Source of the DNA: SZUA-287 sp036397975 | Lineage (GTDB): Bacteria > Bacteroidota > Ignavibacteria > UBA10030 > UBA6906 | Assembly: GCA_036397975.1 (NCBI GenBank) | Contig: DASWHW010000001.1 | Span: 1 to 12,694, forward strand | Reading direction: 5' to 3' | DNA length: 12,694 nucleotides | Shown here: positions 7,001 through 12,372 of the stretch, in pieces | How positions within the stretch are numbered: position 1 is the stretch's first letter | Layout of the letters: each line of letters begins with the position of its first letter | The notes under the pieces: model-generated | Seen by the model: the letters and a program-made list of their open reading frames with translations, nothing else | Databases searched by the model: none | Told to the model about the DNA's origin: nothing | Program-made: the position numbers and the translations under genes

Positions 7001-9488
7001 GGTTCACAACTCAGCCTCCATGGACATTGATGTCACGGATGCCTTTCTCCCCAATGTCTATATCAGCGCTGTTCTTTTCCGCAAGATCAAAGATCAGGAC
7101 ATTCCTCTAATGGTCGGTCACGGCATTGCGCCCTTGATGGTTGAGAAAGCTTCCAACAAAATTAATGTCACAATAGAGGCTCCTGAAAAAATTCGTCCGA
7201 AGACGAAGCAAAAAGTTGTCGTCATAGCCGGGGGCGAACGAAACATCGCGGTTACGCTGGCAGCCGTCGATGAGGGAATCCTTCAAGTGAAGAACTATAG
7301 TACGCCGAACCCCTACGAATATTTCTACACGAAGAAAGCACTGCAAACCGAGACCTTCGATTTCTTCAAGGATCTTCTTCCTGAGTCGAAGGGAAGCAAT
7401 GAAAGCTCCTCGGGCGGTGGGGAAGGTGCAGAACTGGCAAAGCGGGTTAACCCCCTGGGAGTCCAGCGATTCAAGCCGTTAGCGATATGGTCAGGGATTC
7501 TTACCACCGATGGAAACGGTCGCGTTGAGGTAATGCTTGATGTTCCCGAGTTCAGCGGCGAACTTCGTTTAATGGCCATTGCCTATAAAGGAGATCACTT
7601 CGGCTCCATTCAAAAAGCAATGAAGGTCGCAGATCCGGTGATCATCACCCCTGCCCTGCCGCGGTTTGTCAGTCCGGGTGATTCACTCACGATGCCCATC
7701 ACGGCTTTCAATACGACTGAAAAGTCGACAACACTCCGGTTTCGCATTGAAACGACGGGAGGAATCACCACGATGGCTACGTCCGCAACGCTGGAGATTG
7801 GCCCAAACCAGGAGCGTTTTGTCAGCGTCCCGCTCGCAGCAACGAATAAAATTGGAAAGTCGGTTGTCCGGGTCAAGACCGAGGCCTTCGGCGAAGAGAT
7901 GGAGTCTATCACGGAGATTCCTGTCCGGCCTATCGCACCGTTCGTTGCGGAAGGTATTACAGGATTCGTTGACGCCGGTACGCCGGTTCGCCACGACATC
8001 GGGGTTGATTATCTACCATATAATCGCGCTGCTCATCTTGTACTCAGCCCATTTCCCGTTGCCAACTTCGCAAGAGAGTTGAAGCATCTTGTAGGATATC
8101 CACATGGATGTCTCGAGCAAACGGTGTCAAAAGCATTCCCGCAGGTTTACCTGCGAGACATTGCCTCGTTACTCGCACCGGAAATTCTGAATAACGGAAG
8201 CCCGACATATTTCGTCAATGAAGCAATAACAAAATTAGGAACCATGCAGCTAAGCGATGGCTCATTTGCGTACTGGCCGGGCGGAGGGTACGCAAATAAG
8301 TGGAGTACGGTGTATGCAACGCACTTTCTGCTGGAGAGCAAGCGGGCAGGATATGCCGTTTCCGAGGCGATGTTGAGTGCAGCGGTGGGTGCTGTTGCAC
8401 GGATTGCACGCACCAAAGCTGTCGAAGATCTCTATTATTATGAAACTCAAAAGACTCTGGTCAAACGTGTCGCGGACAAAAGCGTACTGTACGGACTGTA
8501 TGTTCTCGCCGTGGCAGGAAGTCCCGAGAAGCAGCTGATGCAATACTATCGTGCGGAGAAATCGCTTCTCACTACCGACACACAATATCTTCTCGCCGGA
8601 TCATTTGCTCTTGCCGGCGATCGTCGGACATACACTGAACTTCTCCCTCCGCAATTCACGACGCCCCAGCCGGTGCGTACAAGCGGGTACAACTTCGATT
8701 CTCCGCTTCGTGCAAACGCCCTGATCCTGAATGTCCTTTTGGACACTGACCTCAACAACAATGATATCCCCCGGTATATGGATTACCTCTCGCGAACGTA
8801 CCGGACCTATCGCTGGTATAGCACTCAGGACGACGCGTTCACGTTGCTTGCCTTCGGGAAGGCTGCACGTATGGCGTCTGCTACCAAAGTAACCGGCACC
8901 ATCAATGTTGGGGAACAACGGTTGAATTATGAGGGAGGAAATAGGAAGTGGAAGATCGATCCATTCGGCACATCCGTTCAAATTTCCACACGAGGCGAAG
9001 GTCGAGTCTACTATTCCCTGGTGACGGAGGGTATTCGCGCTGATGGTCGCATACCAATCGAAGACAAGAACCTGCAGGTCCGGCGGGAGTACCTCGATAG
9101 AACCGGAACGGCTGTCGGTCTTTCAACCGTGAAGCAAAATGACCTTCTTGTCGTTCGTCTCTCGATCAATTGTAGCGTGGACAACCTGGAGAACGTGGCA
9201 ATTACGGATATGCTTCCTGCCGGCTTTGAAATTGAAAATCCCCGTTTAACGGAGACGACCAATTACTCCTTTATCAAGAACGCATCCCCCCCCGAGTATC
9301 TTGATATTCGAGACGACAGGATGAACCTCTACACCAGTTTCAAGGGAAGAAAGCAGCAGGTGTTCTACTATTTGGTCCGTGCGGTAACACAGGGCGACTT
9401 TGTTCACGCGCCGGTAGTTGCAGAGGCAATGTATGATGCAAACTACTACTCTGCGAGCGGCGCCGGGAAAGTACGTGTTGGGAAGTGA
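4059..9488 (+). CDS. yfhM: Bacterial alpha-2-macroglobulin, thioester type, lipoprotein
   Basis: This 1809-residue protease-trapping macroglobulin is of the E. coli YfhM/ECAM type. The N-terminus MRQKSFIGVITLLAFLASC is a lipoprotein signal peptide with lipobox LASC and lipidated Cys19; Lys at +2 does not signal inner-membrane retention under the E. coli rule. Landmarks in order are N-terminal MG-like domains, an MG2 domain with YRPGE at 586-590, a second YAPGE at 946-950 in the bait-region-type (A2M_BRD) domain, and the A2M domain around Trp1144. The thioester YPHGCLEQT follows, with Cys1351 and Gln1354, then the helical thioester-domain scaffold and a C-terminal MG10-like domain with LPAGFE at 1719-1724. 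When the bait is cut, the exposed thioester should bind the protease covalently. GGAG (4048-4051) sits 7 nt before the ATG at 4059. An in-frame ATG at 4026 overlaps the creD stop and would add 11 residues. A further upstream extension into creD is not credible. An 8-C run lies at 9286-9293. The gene symbol is the E. coli name, given by similarity. Confidence 0.95.
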   Translation: MRQKSFIGVITLLAFLASCKGPETQSISIISPLPSGVVPSNGALSFMFSRAVVPVDSTNHWSVSSFIEFTPAIPGKFVWQDTSRLIFSPDGALPGDTRFTGRINTALLTQLSGAASFDGDESFQFSTESFRLITAEFFYDRVGQTRTIGLKANLTFTYPVRPEDVQRTVRITVDDQPHQSIRAASPNTNRIIALDLGTVGQAQQEKKIAVTFETDLLSPETNTHIKIEKPFVFKLPGLEEIKISSHDFGFDGKQGWIRFTTSQEVDLSAAKKFITVDPARDFSLEGDERSFTLRGLFQAATPYHVTVRKGMESYLGGKIQNDYPADITFGNIAPSFRFASESGVYMLLGGAKTLDITTVNLSQVYARVSQIFQNNLVFFLDQGRYYDYYWDDYDPETGGGTYSRKYRYAVGNYGRQINFDTLDVKSVTNQEVTTPYNIAPFMNTGYKGFYLVEIANPQEPWRTTSKLVVVSDIGLIVKRSANELVVFATSLETNEPLANVLITLVSTNNQVMSSTKTDKGGVVRLSNLLEMQKTFQLKLVTAELESDFNFLNLADYRVETSRFDVAGKRDVANRYDVFVYGDRNIYRPGETIRLSAIVRELTKELPAKLPVRLKIYNPLGTVIQEQHLTLNEYGSCEAQYQTASTSPTGEYRFEIYTGNNLYLSSYKVSVEDFVPDRLKVHLQASAEDARPGDRITYNLQAFNFFGPPAVGRSWEFEASFVIAPYISKRFPDFRFFDDAAKNYSAPPDVMTGKTDNDGKTLIGFNVPDNLTSTGILKARGRVAVFDESGRPVYQLAQTIVYPREYFIGVRQRGSYYVSPNTPQKMQIIAVDTKDSSIKGFSATIDLIRLEWHSILRQHPGTKTLRYVSEQREVLVKSDALRLADQPVEYTYTVPRSGEYVMRVSRDGESGYNQFRFYAYSWGTTDITSFAVNPEARIEVVFDKDKYAPGEKAKALFQAPFDGKMLVCVERNSVFSYHYLDVVHNSASMDIDVTDAFLPNVYISAVLFRKIKDQDIPLMVGHGIAPLMVEKASNKINVTIEAPEKIRPKTKQKVVVIAGGERNIAVTLAAVDEGILQVKNYSTPNPYEYFYTKKALQTETFDFFKDLLPESKGSNESSSGGGEGAELAKRVNPLGVQRFKPLAIWSGILTTDGNGRVEVMLDVPEFSGELRLMAIAYKGDHFGSIQKAMKVADPVIITPALPRFVSPGDSLTMPITAFNTTEKSTTLRFRIETTGGITTMATSATLEIGPNQERFVSVPLAATNKIGKSVVRVKTEAFGEEMESITEIPVRPIAPFVAEGITGFVDAGTPVRHDIGVDYLPYNRAAHLVLSPFPVANFARELKHLVGYPHGCLEQTVSKAFPQVYLRDIASLLAPEILNNGSPTYFVNEAITKLGTMQLSDGSFAYWPGGGYANKWSTVYATHFLLESKRAGYAVSEAMLSAAVGAVARIARTKAVEDLYYYETQKTLVKRVADKSVLYGLYVLAVAGSPEKQLMQYYRAEKSLLTTDTQYLLAGSFALAGDRRTYTELLPPQFTTPQPVRTSGYNFDSPLRANALILNVLLDTDLNNNDIPRYMDYLSRTYRTYRWYSTQDDAFTLLAFGKAARMASATKVTGTINVGEQRLNYEGGNRKWKIDPFGTSVQISTRGEGRVYYSLVTEGIRADGRIPIEDKNLQVRREYLDRTGTAVGLSTVKQNDLLVVRLSINCSVDNLENVAITDMLPAGFEIENPRLTETTNYSFIKNASPPEYLDIRDDRMNLYTSFKGRKQQVFYYLVRAVTQGDFVHAPVVAEAMYDANYYSASGAGKVRVGK

Positions 9489-9496
9489 ACATATCC

Positions 9497-9529
9497 TTGA
9501 CTCTGTCGCAAGGTTTTCTAACTTATAAA
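9497..9529 (+). promoter_or_regulatory. Candidate promoter for cas6
   Basis: TTGACT (9497-9502) lies just after the macroglobulin stop. With a 16-bp spacer it pairs with TAACTT (9519-9524), which fits TAnnTT. With an over-long 21-bp spacer it pairs with TATAAA (9524-9529). The call is supported by the shift from envelope genes to cas6 and by the 152-bp gap, which is large compared with the gaps inside the operon. The -10 assignment is uncertain. Confidence 0.35.
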
Positions 9530-9593
9530 GAGAATTCTCGCCGGGAATAGTCCTGCTGTATTCCTTCGCTCTTCAACATCCATTGAGAATTCT
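9530..9593 (+). repeat. Repeated GAGAATTCT motif upstream of cas6
   Basis: GAGAATTCTC (9530-9539) is a perfect 10-bp palindrome directly after the promoter-like boxes. GAGAATTCT recurs at 9585-9593, 55 bp further on. CTGCTGTA also occurs twice in the same stretch (9553-9560 and 9592-9599). Two copies of a palindromic word between promoter and gene could be operator sites. They could also be chance in a short AT-rich region; no regulator gene is next door to support a role. Confidence 0.3.
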
Positions 9594-9640
9594 GCTGTAC
9601 CCGATGTGCCTCTGAAACCCAACGTCAGGAAGGAAGCCGT

Positions 9641-10537
9641 ATGCGTCTTCGTCTTTCCACGCGTGTTGGCAGGCCAGGTTGCGCCATCACACTCAACTAT
9701 AGTTACTACCTTTCCTCTGCGATCTATAACTGGATTGAAGCATCCTCCGCTGAGTACTCCGCTTTTCTGCACGACAAGGGCTTCAGCATCGAGGGGACGG
9801 CCAAACGCTTCAAACACTTTTGTTTCTCACGGCTTGAGGTTCCGAAGAGAAGAATTTGGCATGAACAGATGCATATTTTCTCACCCCTCGTCACCTGGTA
9901 CATCTCTATGCCTGTTGAGCAATCCTTGCAGCACCTTGTGGCGGGGATGTTTGAGAAGCGGGAGTTTTACATTGAGCGGGAGGAAAACAAGTTTACGGTT
10001 GAGCAGGTGGAGACGATGCCCGAGCCGAAGTGGAAAAAGCGGATGAAGTTCCGCTTGCTCTCGCCCCTTACCGTTTCTACAACGCACGAACGCAATGGCA
10101 GAGTATTGCCTGAATACCTGCTTGCGAACGATGAGCGCCTCAGTGATCTGCTCCGGCAGAACATTCTCAACAAGTACCGCTCGTTATATGGTGCTGAGCC
10201 GAAGGCGCCCTCCGACTCAGAGTCATCGGTGATGAAGGACGCCCGCCTGCCGGTCGGGCAGGCCTTCACCTGTCTTCTCGACCAGAAGTTCATCGCCGAC
10301 CATGGCGGACCGAAGAAGATCAGCAACCTCATCACGATCAAGGAAGGCCGCACCGACCAAACCAAAGTACGCGCCTTCCTGTGCCCGATTGTCCTTAAAG
10401 GGAATCCTGAGCTGATCAAGCTCGCGTATGAAAGTGGACTGGGGGAAAAGAATAGCCTGGGGTTTGGCATGCTGAAGGTCCGGACATCAACCAAGGCAAT
10501 CTTCAGCAGGACCCGCACAGAGAGAAGGTTTCTTTGA
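9641..10537 (+). CDS. cas6: CRISPR-associated endoribonuclease Cas6
   Basis: This 298-residue protein is a Cas6-family RAMP nuclease, which cuts CRISPR precursor RNA within each repeat. The N-terminal RRM-like domain has Tyr29 (SAIYNWI) and His44 (AFLHDKGF). These fit the Tyr31/His46 catalytic pair of Pyrococcus Cas6, and Lys46, Lys55 or Lys58 could complete the triad. The second domain carries LITIKEG (about 234-240) and ends in the Gly-rich RNA-binding loop GLGEKNSLGFGM (266-277), diagnostic for the family. AGGAAGGAAG (9627-9636) provides a good Shine-Dalgarno before the ATG at 9641. Length is normal for Cas6, although about 15 residues around KDARLPVGQAF (near 198-209) look inserted and coincide with a DNA palindrome. 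No Cas1, Cas2, interference gene or array is in the window, so it appears solitary here; it could still act on arrays elsewhere in the genome. Confidence 0.93.
   Translation: MRLRLSTRVGRPGCAITLNYSYYLSSAIYNWIEASSAEYSAFLHDKGFSIEGTAKRFKHFCFSRLEVPKRRIWHEQMHIFSPLVTWYISMPVEQSLQHLVAGMFEKREFYIEREENKFTVEQVETMPEPKWKKRMKFRLLSPLTVSTTHERNGRVLPEYLLANDERLSDLLRQNILNKYRSLYGAEPKAPSDSESSVMKDARLPVGQAFTCLLDQKFIADHGGPKKISNLITIKEGRTDQTKVRAFLCPIVLKGNPELIKLAYESGLGEKNSLGFGMLKVRTSTKAIFSRTRTERRFL
10233..10268 (+). repeat. Palindromic element embedded in frame within cas6
   Basis: GCCTGCCGGTCGGGCAGGC (10245-10263) has 7-bp arms, GCCTGCC and GGCAGGC, around the 5-base loop GGTCG. It is flanked by a second pair of arms, TGAAGG (10233-10238) and CCTTCA (10263-10268). 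It encodes ARLPVGQAF in a part of Cas6 where relatives run straight from the helix ending YGAEP into the strand before LITIKEG. The first half, GCCTGCCGGTCG, differs by one inserted T from GCCTGTCCGGTCG at 12215-12227, beside repeat B, so the two may be related. It may be a small palindromic element that inserted without breaking the frame. Confidence 0.55.
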
Positions 10538-10554
10538 ACAACGCGAATCTCGGA

Positions 10555-10681
10555 TGAAGGTCTCCTCTACGAGGTCGTAGACCTTCGTCTGAGAGCAGGC
10601 CCTGCGGATGGAAACCTTCAACTTGGATTGCCAAGGCGAACTTCCACCAAGCTTTGACTTTGAAGAAGGTTGCCTTGAACG
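10555..10681 (+). repeat. Structured intergenic repeat, copy A
   Basis: This is a stretch of about 127 bp after cas6 that shares four ordered blocks with copy B near 12224-12347. The blocks are CTCTACGAGGTCGTAGA (10565-10581), GAGCAGGC (10593-10600), CCAAGGCG (10631-10638) and GCCTTGAACG (10672-10681). Measured from the first block, the later ones begin at +28, +66 and +107 here and at +27, +63 and +104 in copy B. The first block contains the palindrome CTACGA-GG-TCGTAG, nested inside GAAGGTCT (10556-10563) / AGACCTTC (10579-10586). Blocks three and four form the arms of a second imperfect hairpin. The first hairpin begins 18 nt after the cas6 stop and could also end cas6 transcription, though it lacks a T run. 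Confidence 0.65.
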
Positions 10682-10781
10682 GAGCGAAAGGAACCCCGCG
10701 CTGATTGCGCTGGCGTATGAATCGGGACTAGGAGAAAAGAACAGCTTAGGATTTGGAATGCTTGAGGTCGCTGACGTCTGA
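10608..10781 (+). pseudogene. Remnant of a second Cas6 gene (C-terminal tail)
   Basis: The codons from 10692 to 10769 encode NPALIALAYESG followed by LGEKNSLGFGMLEV, and the frame ends at TGA 10779-10781. This aligns without gaps to residues 255-280 of the intact Cas6 (10403-10480). By my count 23 of 26 residues match, but only about 59 of 78 bases do. Most differences are synonymous, including AGT versus TCG for serine. So this is the tail of a distinct Cas6 that diverged while still under selection, not a fresh duplicate. The rest of the gene is missing. The same frame is open back to an ATG at 10608, giving 57 codons, but codons 1-28 run through repeat A, show no Cas6 similarity and have no Shine-Dalgarno. 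A translated product is unlikely. Confidence 0.8.
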
Positions 10782-10791
10782 CCTCCTTACA

Positions 10792-10812
10792 TTTGTTCTT
10801 TGTTATTTGTTA
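10792..10812 (+). repeat. Three tandem TTTGTTN units
   Basis: TTTGTTC, TTTGTTA and TTTGTTA follow one another with a 7-bp period between the Cas6 remnant and the ATPase gene. The last unit overlaps the ATPase stop codon (TAA on the minus strand, 10810-10812). It is a short, low-complexity tract with no clear hairpin. It may be slippage-derived, and I assign it no function. Confidence 0.5.
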
Positions 10813-11991
10813 TCTGATGTCTCCGCCCCATAGGAAGTTTTTCTCAATCTCTCGCGGCGGATGACGGAACACGACATAGTTCTTTGAAATGTCAAGCACT
10901 CTCGAAAGCTCTCTGAGCTTTTTGAGATCAAGTGATCCTGGAGTTTCTTTTGCCTCGAACGCTGCCGAGTTATTGAGAATGAAATCGATTTCCTTGCCTG
11001 TCTTGCGCGAATAGTAACTGATGGCTCCTTTGGCACGTAGCTGATTGAACACCGCATTTTCAAATTGAGCGCCGCTGTCGATTTCTCCAAGTGTGTTGAG
11101 AATGCCGCTATCTGTAAAGAAAAGCTTCGGAGCTTTGACGATTTCCCGATCGCTGCTCTTTGAAACAACAGGAATGCGCCTGATCAGGTATGTGTGCTCA
11201 AACAGGTTGAAGTAGTTGTACACTGTTGGTCGCGATAATCCGGAAAGAGATGCAATCTTCGAGTAATCCAAACGCGTTGCAGTGCGGGACGATAATATCT
11301 TAAGCAGCGTGAAGATGTTCTGAATGTTGGTGAAATCGGTGAATGTCCGAACATCGATCCTGATGTACGAGTCGAGAATGTCGCGCAAGAGATCTTTCTT
11401 TACGGAAATTGTTGTTGCAAGAACGATCTCCGGGAATCCGCCGAGACGAATGTATTCTTCATACTGTCGCTTGAGACGCTCATACTCTGCATGTAGAAAC
11501 GAAGCAGTCGGAAACCTGACCGGACCGTGCGTCACCTCTTTGAAGGTGAGAAACTCCCCGAATGAAAGGGTCGCAAGTTCGAACAGCTTCTTTCTTCCTG
11601 CGAGCGACTCGGTGAATTGTCCTTTGAGATAGTACGAGCTTGATCCCGTGACTATGAATTTGATGGGATAATTGTCGTAGAGGTATTTGATGACACTGAC
11701 AATCTCAGGAAGAAGCTGGATTTCATCAATGGCGAGATATGCTTTCTTTTTGAACGAAAGCCCGCGTGCTTCAAGGGTGAGGATAATATTGTCGTAATTC
11801 TGTTCGCTGAAAAGAAGTCGGTTATCAACTCGCTCGAGATCGAAGTAGATCTTGTTCTGAGAGCTGACGCTGTCAAGGAGAGCTTTTACGAGCGTGGTCT
11901 TTCCCGTTCGTCGCATGCCGGTCAACACGGTTACCTGACGGGCGGAAAGATGCCGTTGAAGCGCTGAGAATATGGTTCGTGGATACAACAT
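10810..11991 (-). CDS. AAA-family ATPase with C-terminal DUF4143 domain
   Basis: This 393-residue protein has the AAA_14 + DUF4143 architecture common in bacteria and archaea, whose cellular role is not established. The N-terminal ATPase shows Walker A GMRRTGKT (25-32) and Walker B AYLAIDEIQ (84-92, Asp89-Glu90). A sensor-like VTGSSS (114-119) and the AGRKKLFEL segment (131-139) typical of the family follow. Residues about 241-262 (LDYSKIASLSGLSRPTVYNY) form a winged-helix-like segment. The C-terminal part resembles a PD-(D/E)xK nuclease fold, with Glu311, Asp336 in KEIDFIL, and Glu346-x-Lys348 in FEAKE. Length is normal and the frame is intact. The ATG at 11991 fits the family start, but no Shine-Dalgarno precedes it. 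The promoter is so close that the mRNA may be leaderless. It converges on the cas6 remnant. A link to CRISPR is not implied by the family. Confidence 0.9.
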   Translation of the reverse strand: MLYPRTIFSALQRHLSARQVTVLTGMRRTGKTTLVKALLDSVSSQNKIYFDLERVDNRLLFSEQNYDNIILTLEARGLSFKKKAYLAIDEIQLLPEIVSVIKYLYDNYPIKFIVTGSSSYYLKGQFTESLAGRKKLFELATLSFGEFLTFKEVTHGPVRFPTASFLHAEYERLKRQYEEYIRLGGFPEIVLATTISVKKDLLRDILDSYIRIDVRTFTDFTNIQNIFTLLKILSSRTATRLDYSKIASLSGLSRPTVYNYFNLFEHTYLIRRIPVVSKSSDREIVKAPKLFFTDSGILNTLGEIDSGAQFENAVFNQLRAKGAISYYSRKTGKEIDFILNNSAAFEAKETPGSLDLKKLRELSRVLDISKNYVVFRHPPREIEKNFLWGGDIR

Positions 11992-11999
11992 ACGGAGAC

Positions 12000-12028
12000 A
12001 ATATGATTGTTTTTTGGTTTTTAGTCAA
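12000..12028 (-). promoter_or_regulatory. Promoter of the AAA ATPase gene
   Basis: Read on the minus strand, TTGACT (12028-12023) is followed after 17 bp by CATATT (12005-12000), a good -35 and a fair -10. The spacer is an A-rich tract. Transcription would start about 7 nt beyond the -10, near 11993, only a couple of bases before the ATG at 11991. The lack of a Shine-Dalgarno fits a leaderless or nearly leaderless message. The motif cluster begins at 12029, directly upstream of the -35. Confidence 0.55.
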
Positions 12029-12077
12029 TTACTATTTGTAAAGCGTGAGTTTACAGATAGTAATACTATGTGTAAAG
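12029..12077 (-). promoter_or_regulatory. Triple 13-bp motif (+,-,+), probable operator cluster
   Basis: Three copies of TACTATnTGTAAA lie at 12030-12042 (plus), 12050-12062 (minus) and 12064-12076 (plus). They differ only at the variable base (T, C and G). The first two form an inverted repeat with 14-bp arms TTACTATTTGTAAA and TTTACAGATAGTAA, one mismatch, around gcgtgag. The first and third are direct repeats 34 bp apart, and both are followed by G. The cluster abuts the -35 box of the ATPase promoter, a usual place for an activator or repressor. Promoter-like boxes also point rightwards through it, so it could control both directions. The binding protein is unknown; the ATPase itself or the Myb-like protein are neighbours worth considering. 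Confidence 0.6.
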
Positions 12078-12132
12078 CCATCCCTACAGGCAATACCCTG
12101 AGAAGATCCGGAGGTGAATGCCTGGCTTTTTT
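12074..12132 (+). other. Hairpin-like element ending in a T-run
   Basis: AAAGCCA (12074-12080) can pair with TGGCTTT (12123-12129), and inside it GGCA (12089-12092) can pair with TGCC (12119-12122). The right arm runs into six Ts (12127-12132). Between them lies GGAGGTGA at 12110-12117. The shape resembles an intrinsic terminator or attenuator on a rightward transcript, but the loop is long and the pairing is in two short blocks. I could not match it to a known riboswitch class. Confidence 0.3.
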
Positions 12133-12223
12133 GAATCTGAAGATTGTACCGGACGCACCACAGTTCAGAATGTTGAAGGCGATGCTCACCGGCACCCACC
12201 CGCCTACGCTCCCTGCCTGTCCG

Positions 12224-12347
12224 GTCGAAGACTCTCTACGAGATCGTAGATCGACTCGTTGAGCAGGCAAGCGGCGGGCAAGCATCAACAAGAGGTCCAA
12301 GGCGTCCTTCAACATGGCTGAACCTCGGATGATGGACGCCTTGAACG
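12224..12347 (+). repeat. Structured intergenic repeat, copy B
   Basis: This is the second copy of the repeat seen after cas6, in the same orientation. It has CTCTACGAGATCGTAGA (12234-12250), GAGCAGGC (12261-12268), CCAAGGCG (12297-12304) and GCCTTGAACG (12338-12347), in the same order and with near-identical spacing. The palindrome is CTACGA-GA-TCGTAG. Here the second hairpin is clean: CAAGGCGTCC (12298-12307) pairs perfectly with GGACGCCTTG (12334-12343) around a 26-base loop. It ends 25 bp before the ATG of the Myb-like gene. The sequence between the blocks is not conserved with copy A, so what is kept is the set of blocks and their spacing. Confidence 0.65.
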
Positions 12348-12372
12348 AAACAATTTACGATTGACTTAGGCA

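Noticed and set aside
7610..7999. Long minus-strand frames inside the macroglobulin and pbpC genes (for example 7610-7999 and 1474-1869)
   Set aside because: They lie fully opposite strongly supported coding sequence, have no ribosome sites and no family resemblance.
10538..10809. Possible CRISPR array downstream of cas6
   Set aside because: There is no set of short identical repeats with regular unique spacers. The only repeated blocks are one copy each in A and B, 1.7 kb apart.
10810..11991. Reading the DUF4143 ATPase as a CRISPR-associated or transposase protein
   Set aside because: Its motifs fit the ordinary AAA_14/DUF4143 family, which is widespread without CRISPR. Proximity to cas6 alone is not evidence, and no transposase catalytic motif or terminal inverted repeats were found.
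12118..12249. 43-codon frame after GGAGGTGA
   Set aside because: The Shine-Dalgarno-like word is only 3 nt from the ATG. The peptide is low in recognisable features and its end runs into the repeat B palindrome.
11972..12262. Plus-strand open frame across the ATPase promoter region (96 codons)
   Set aside because: It runs through the promoter, the triple motif and part of repeat B. It resembles no family and lacks a start with proper ribosome-site spacing.
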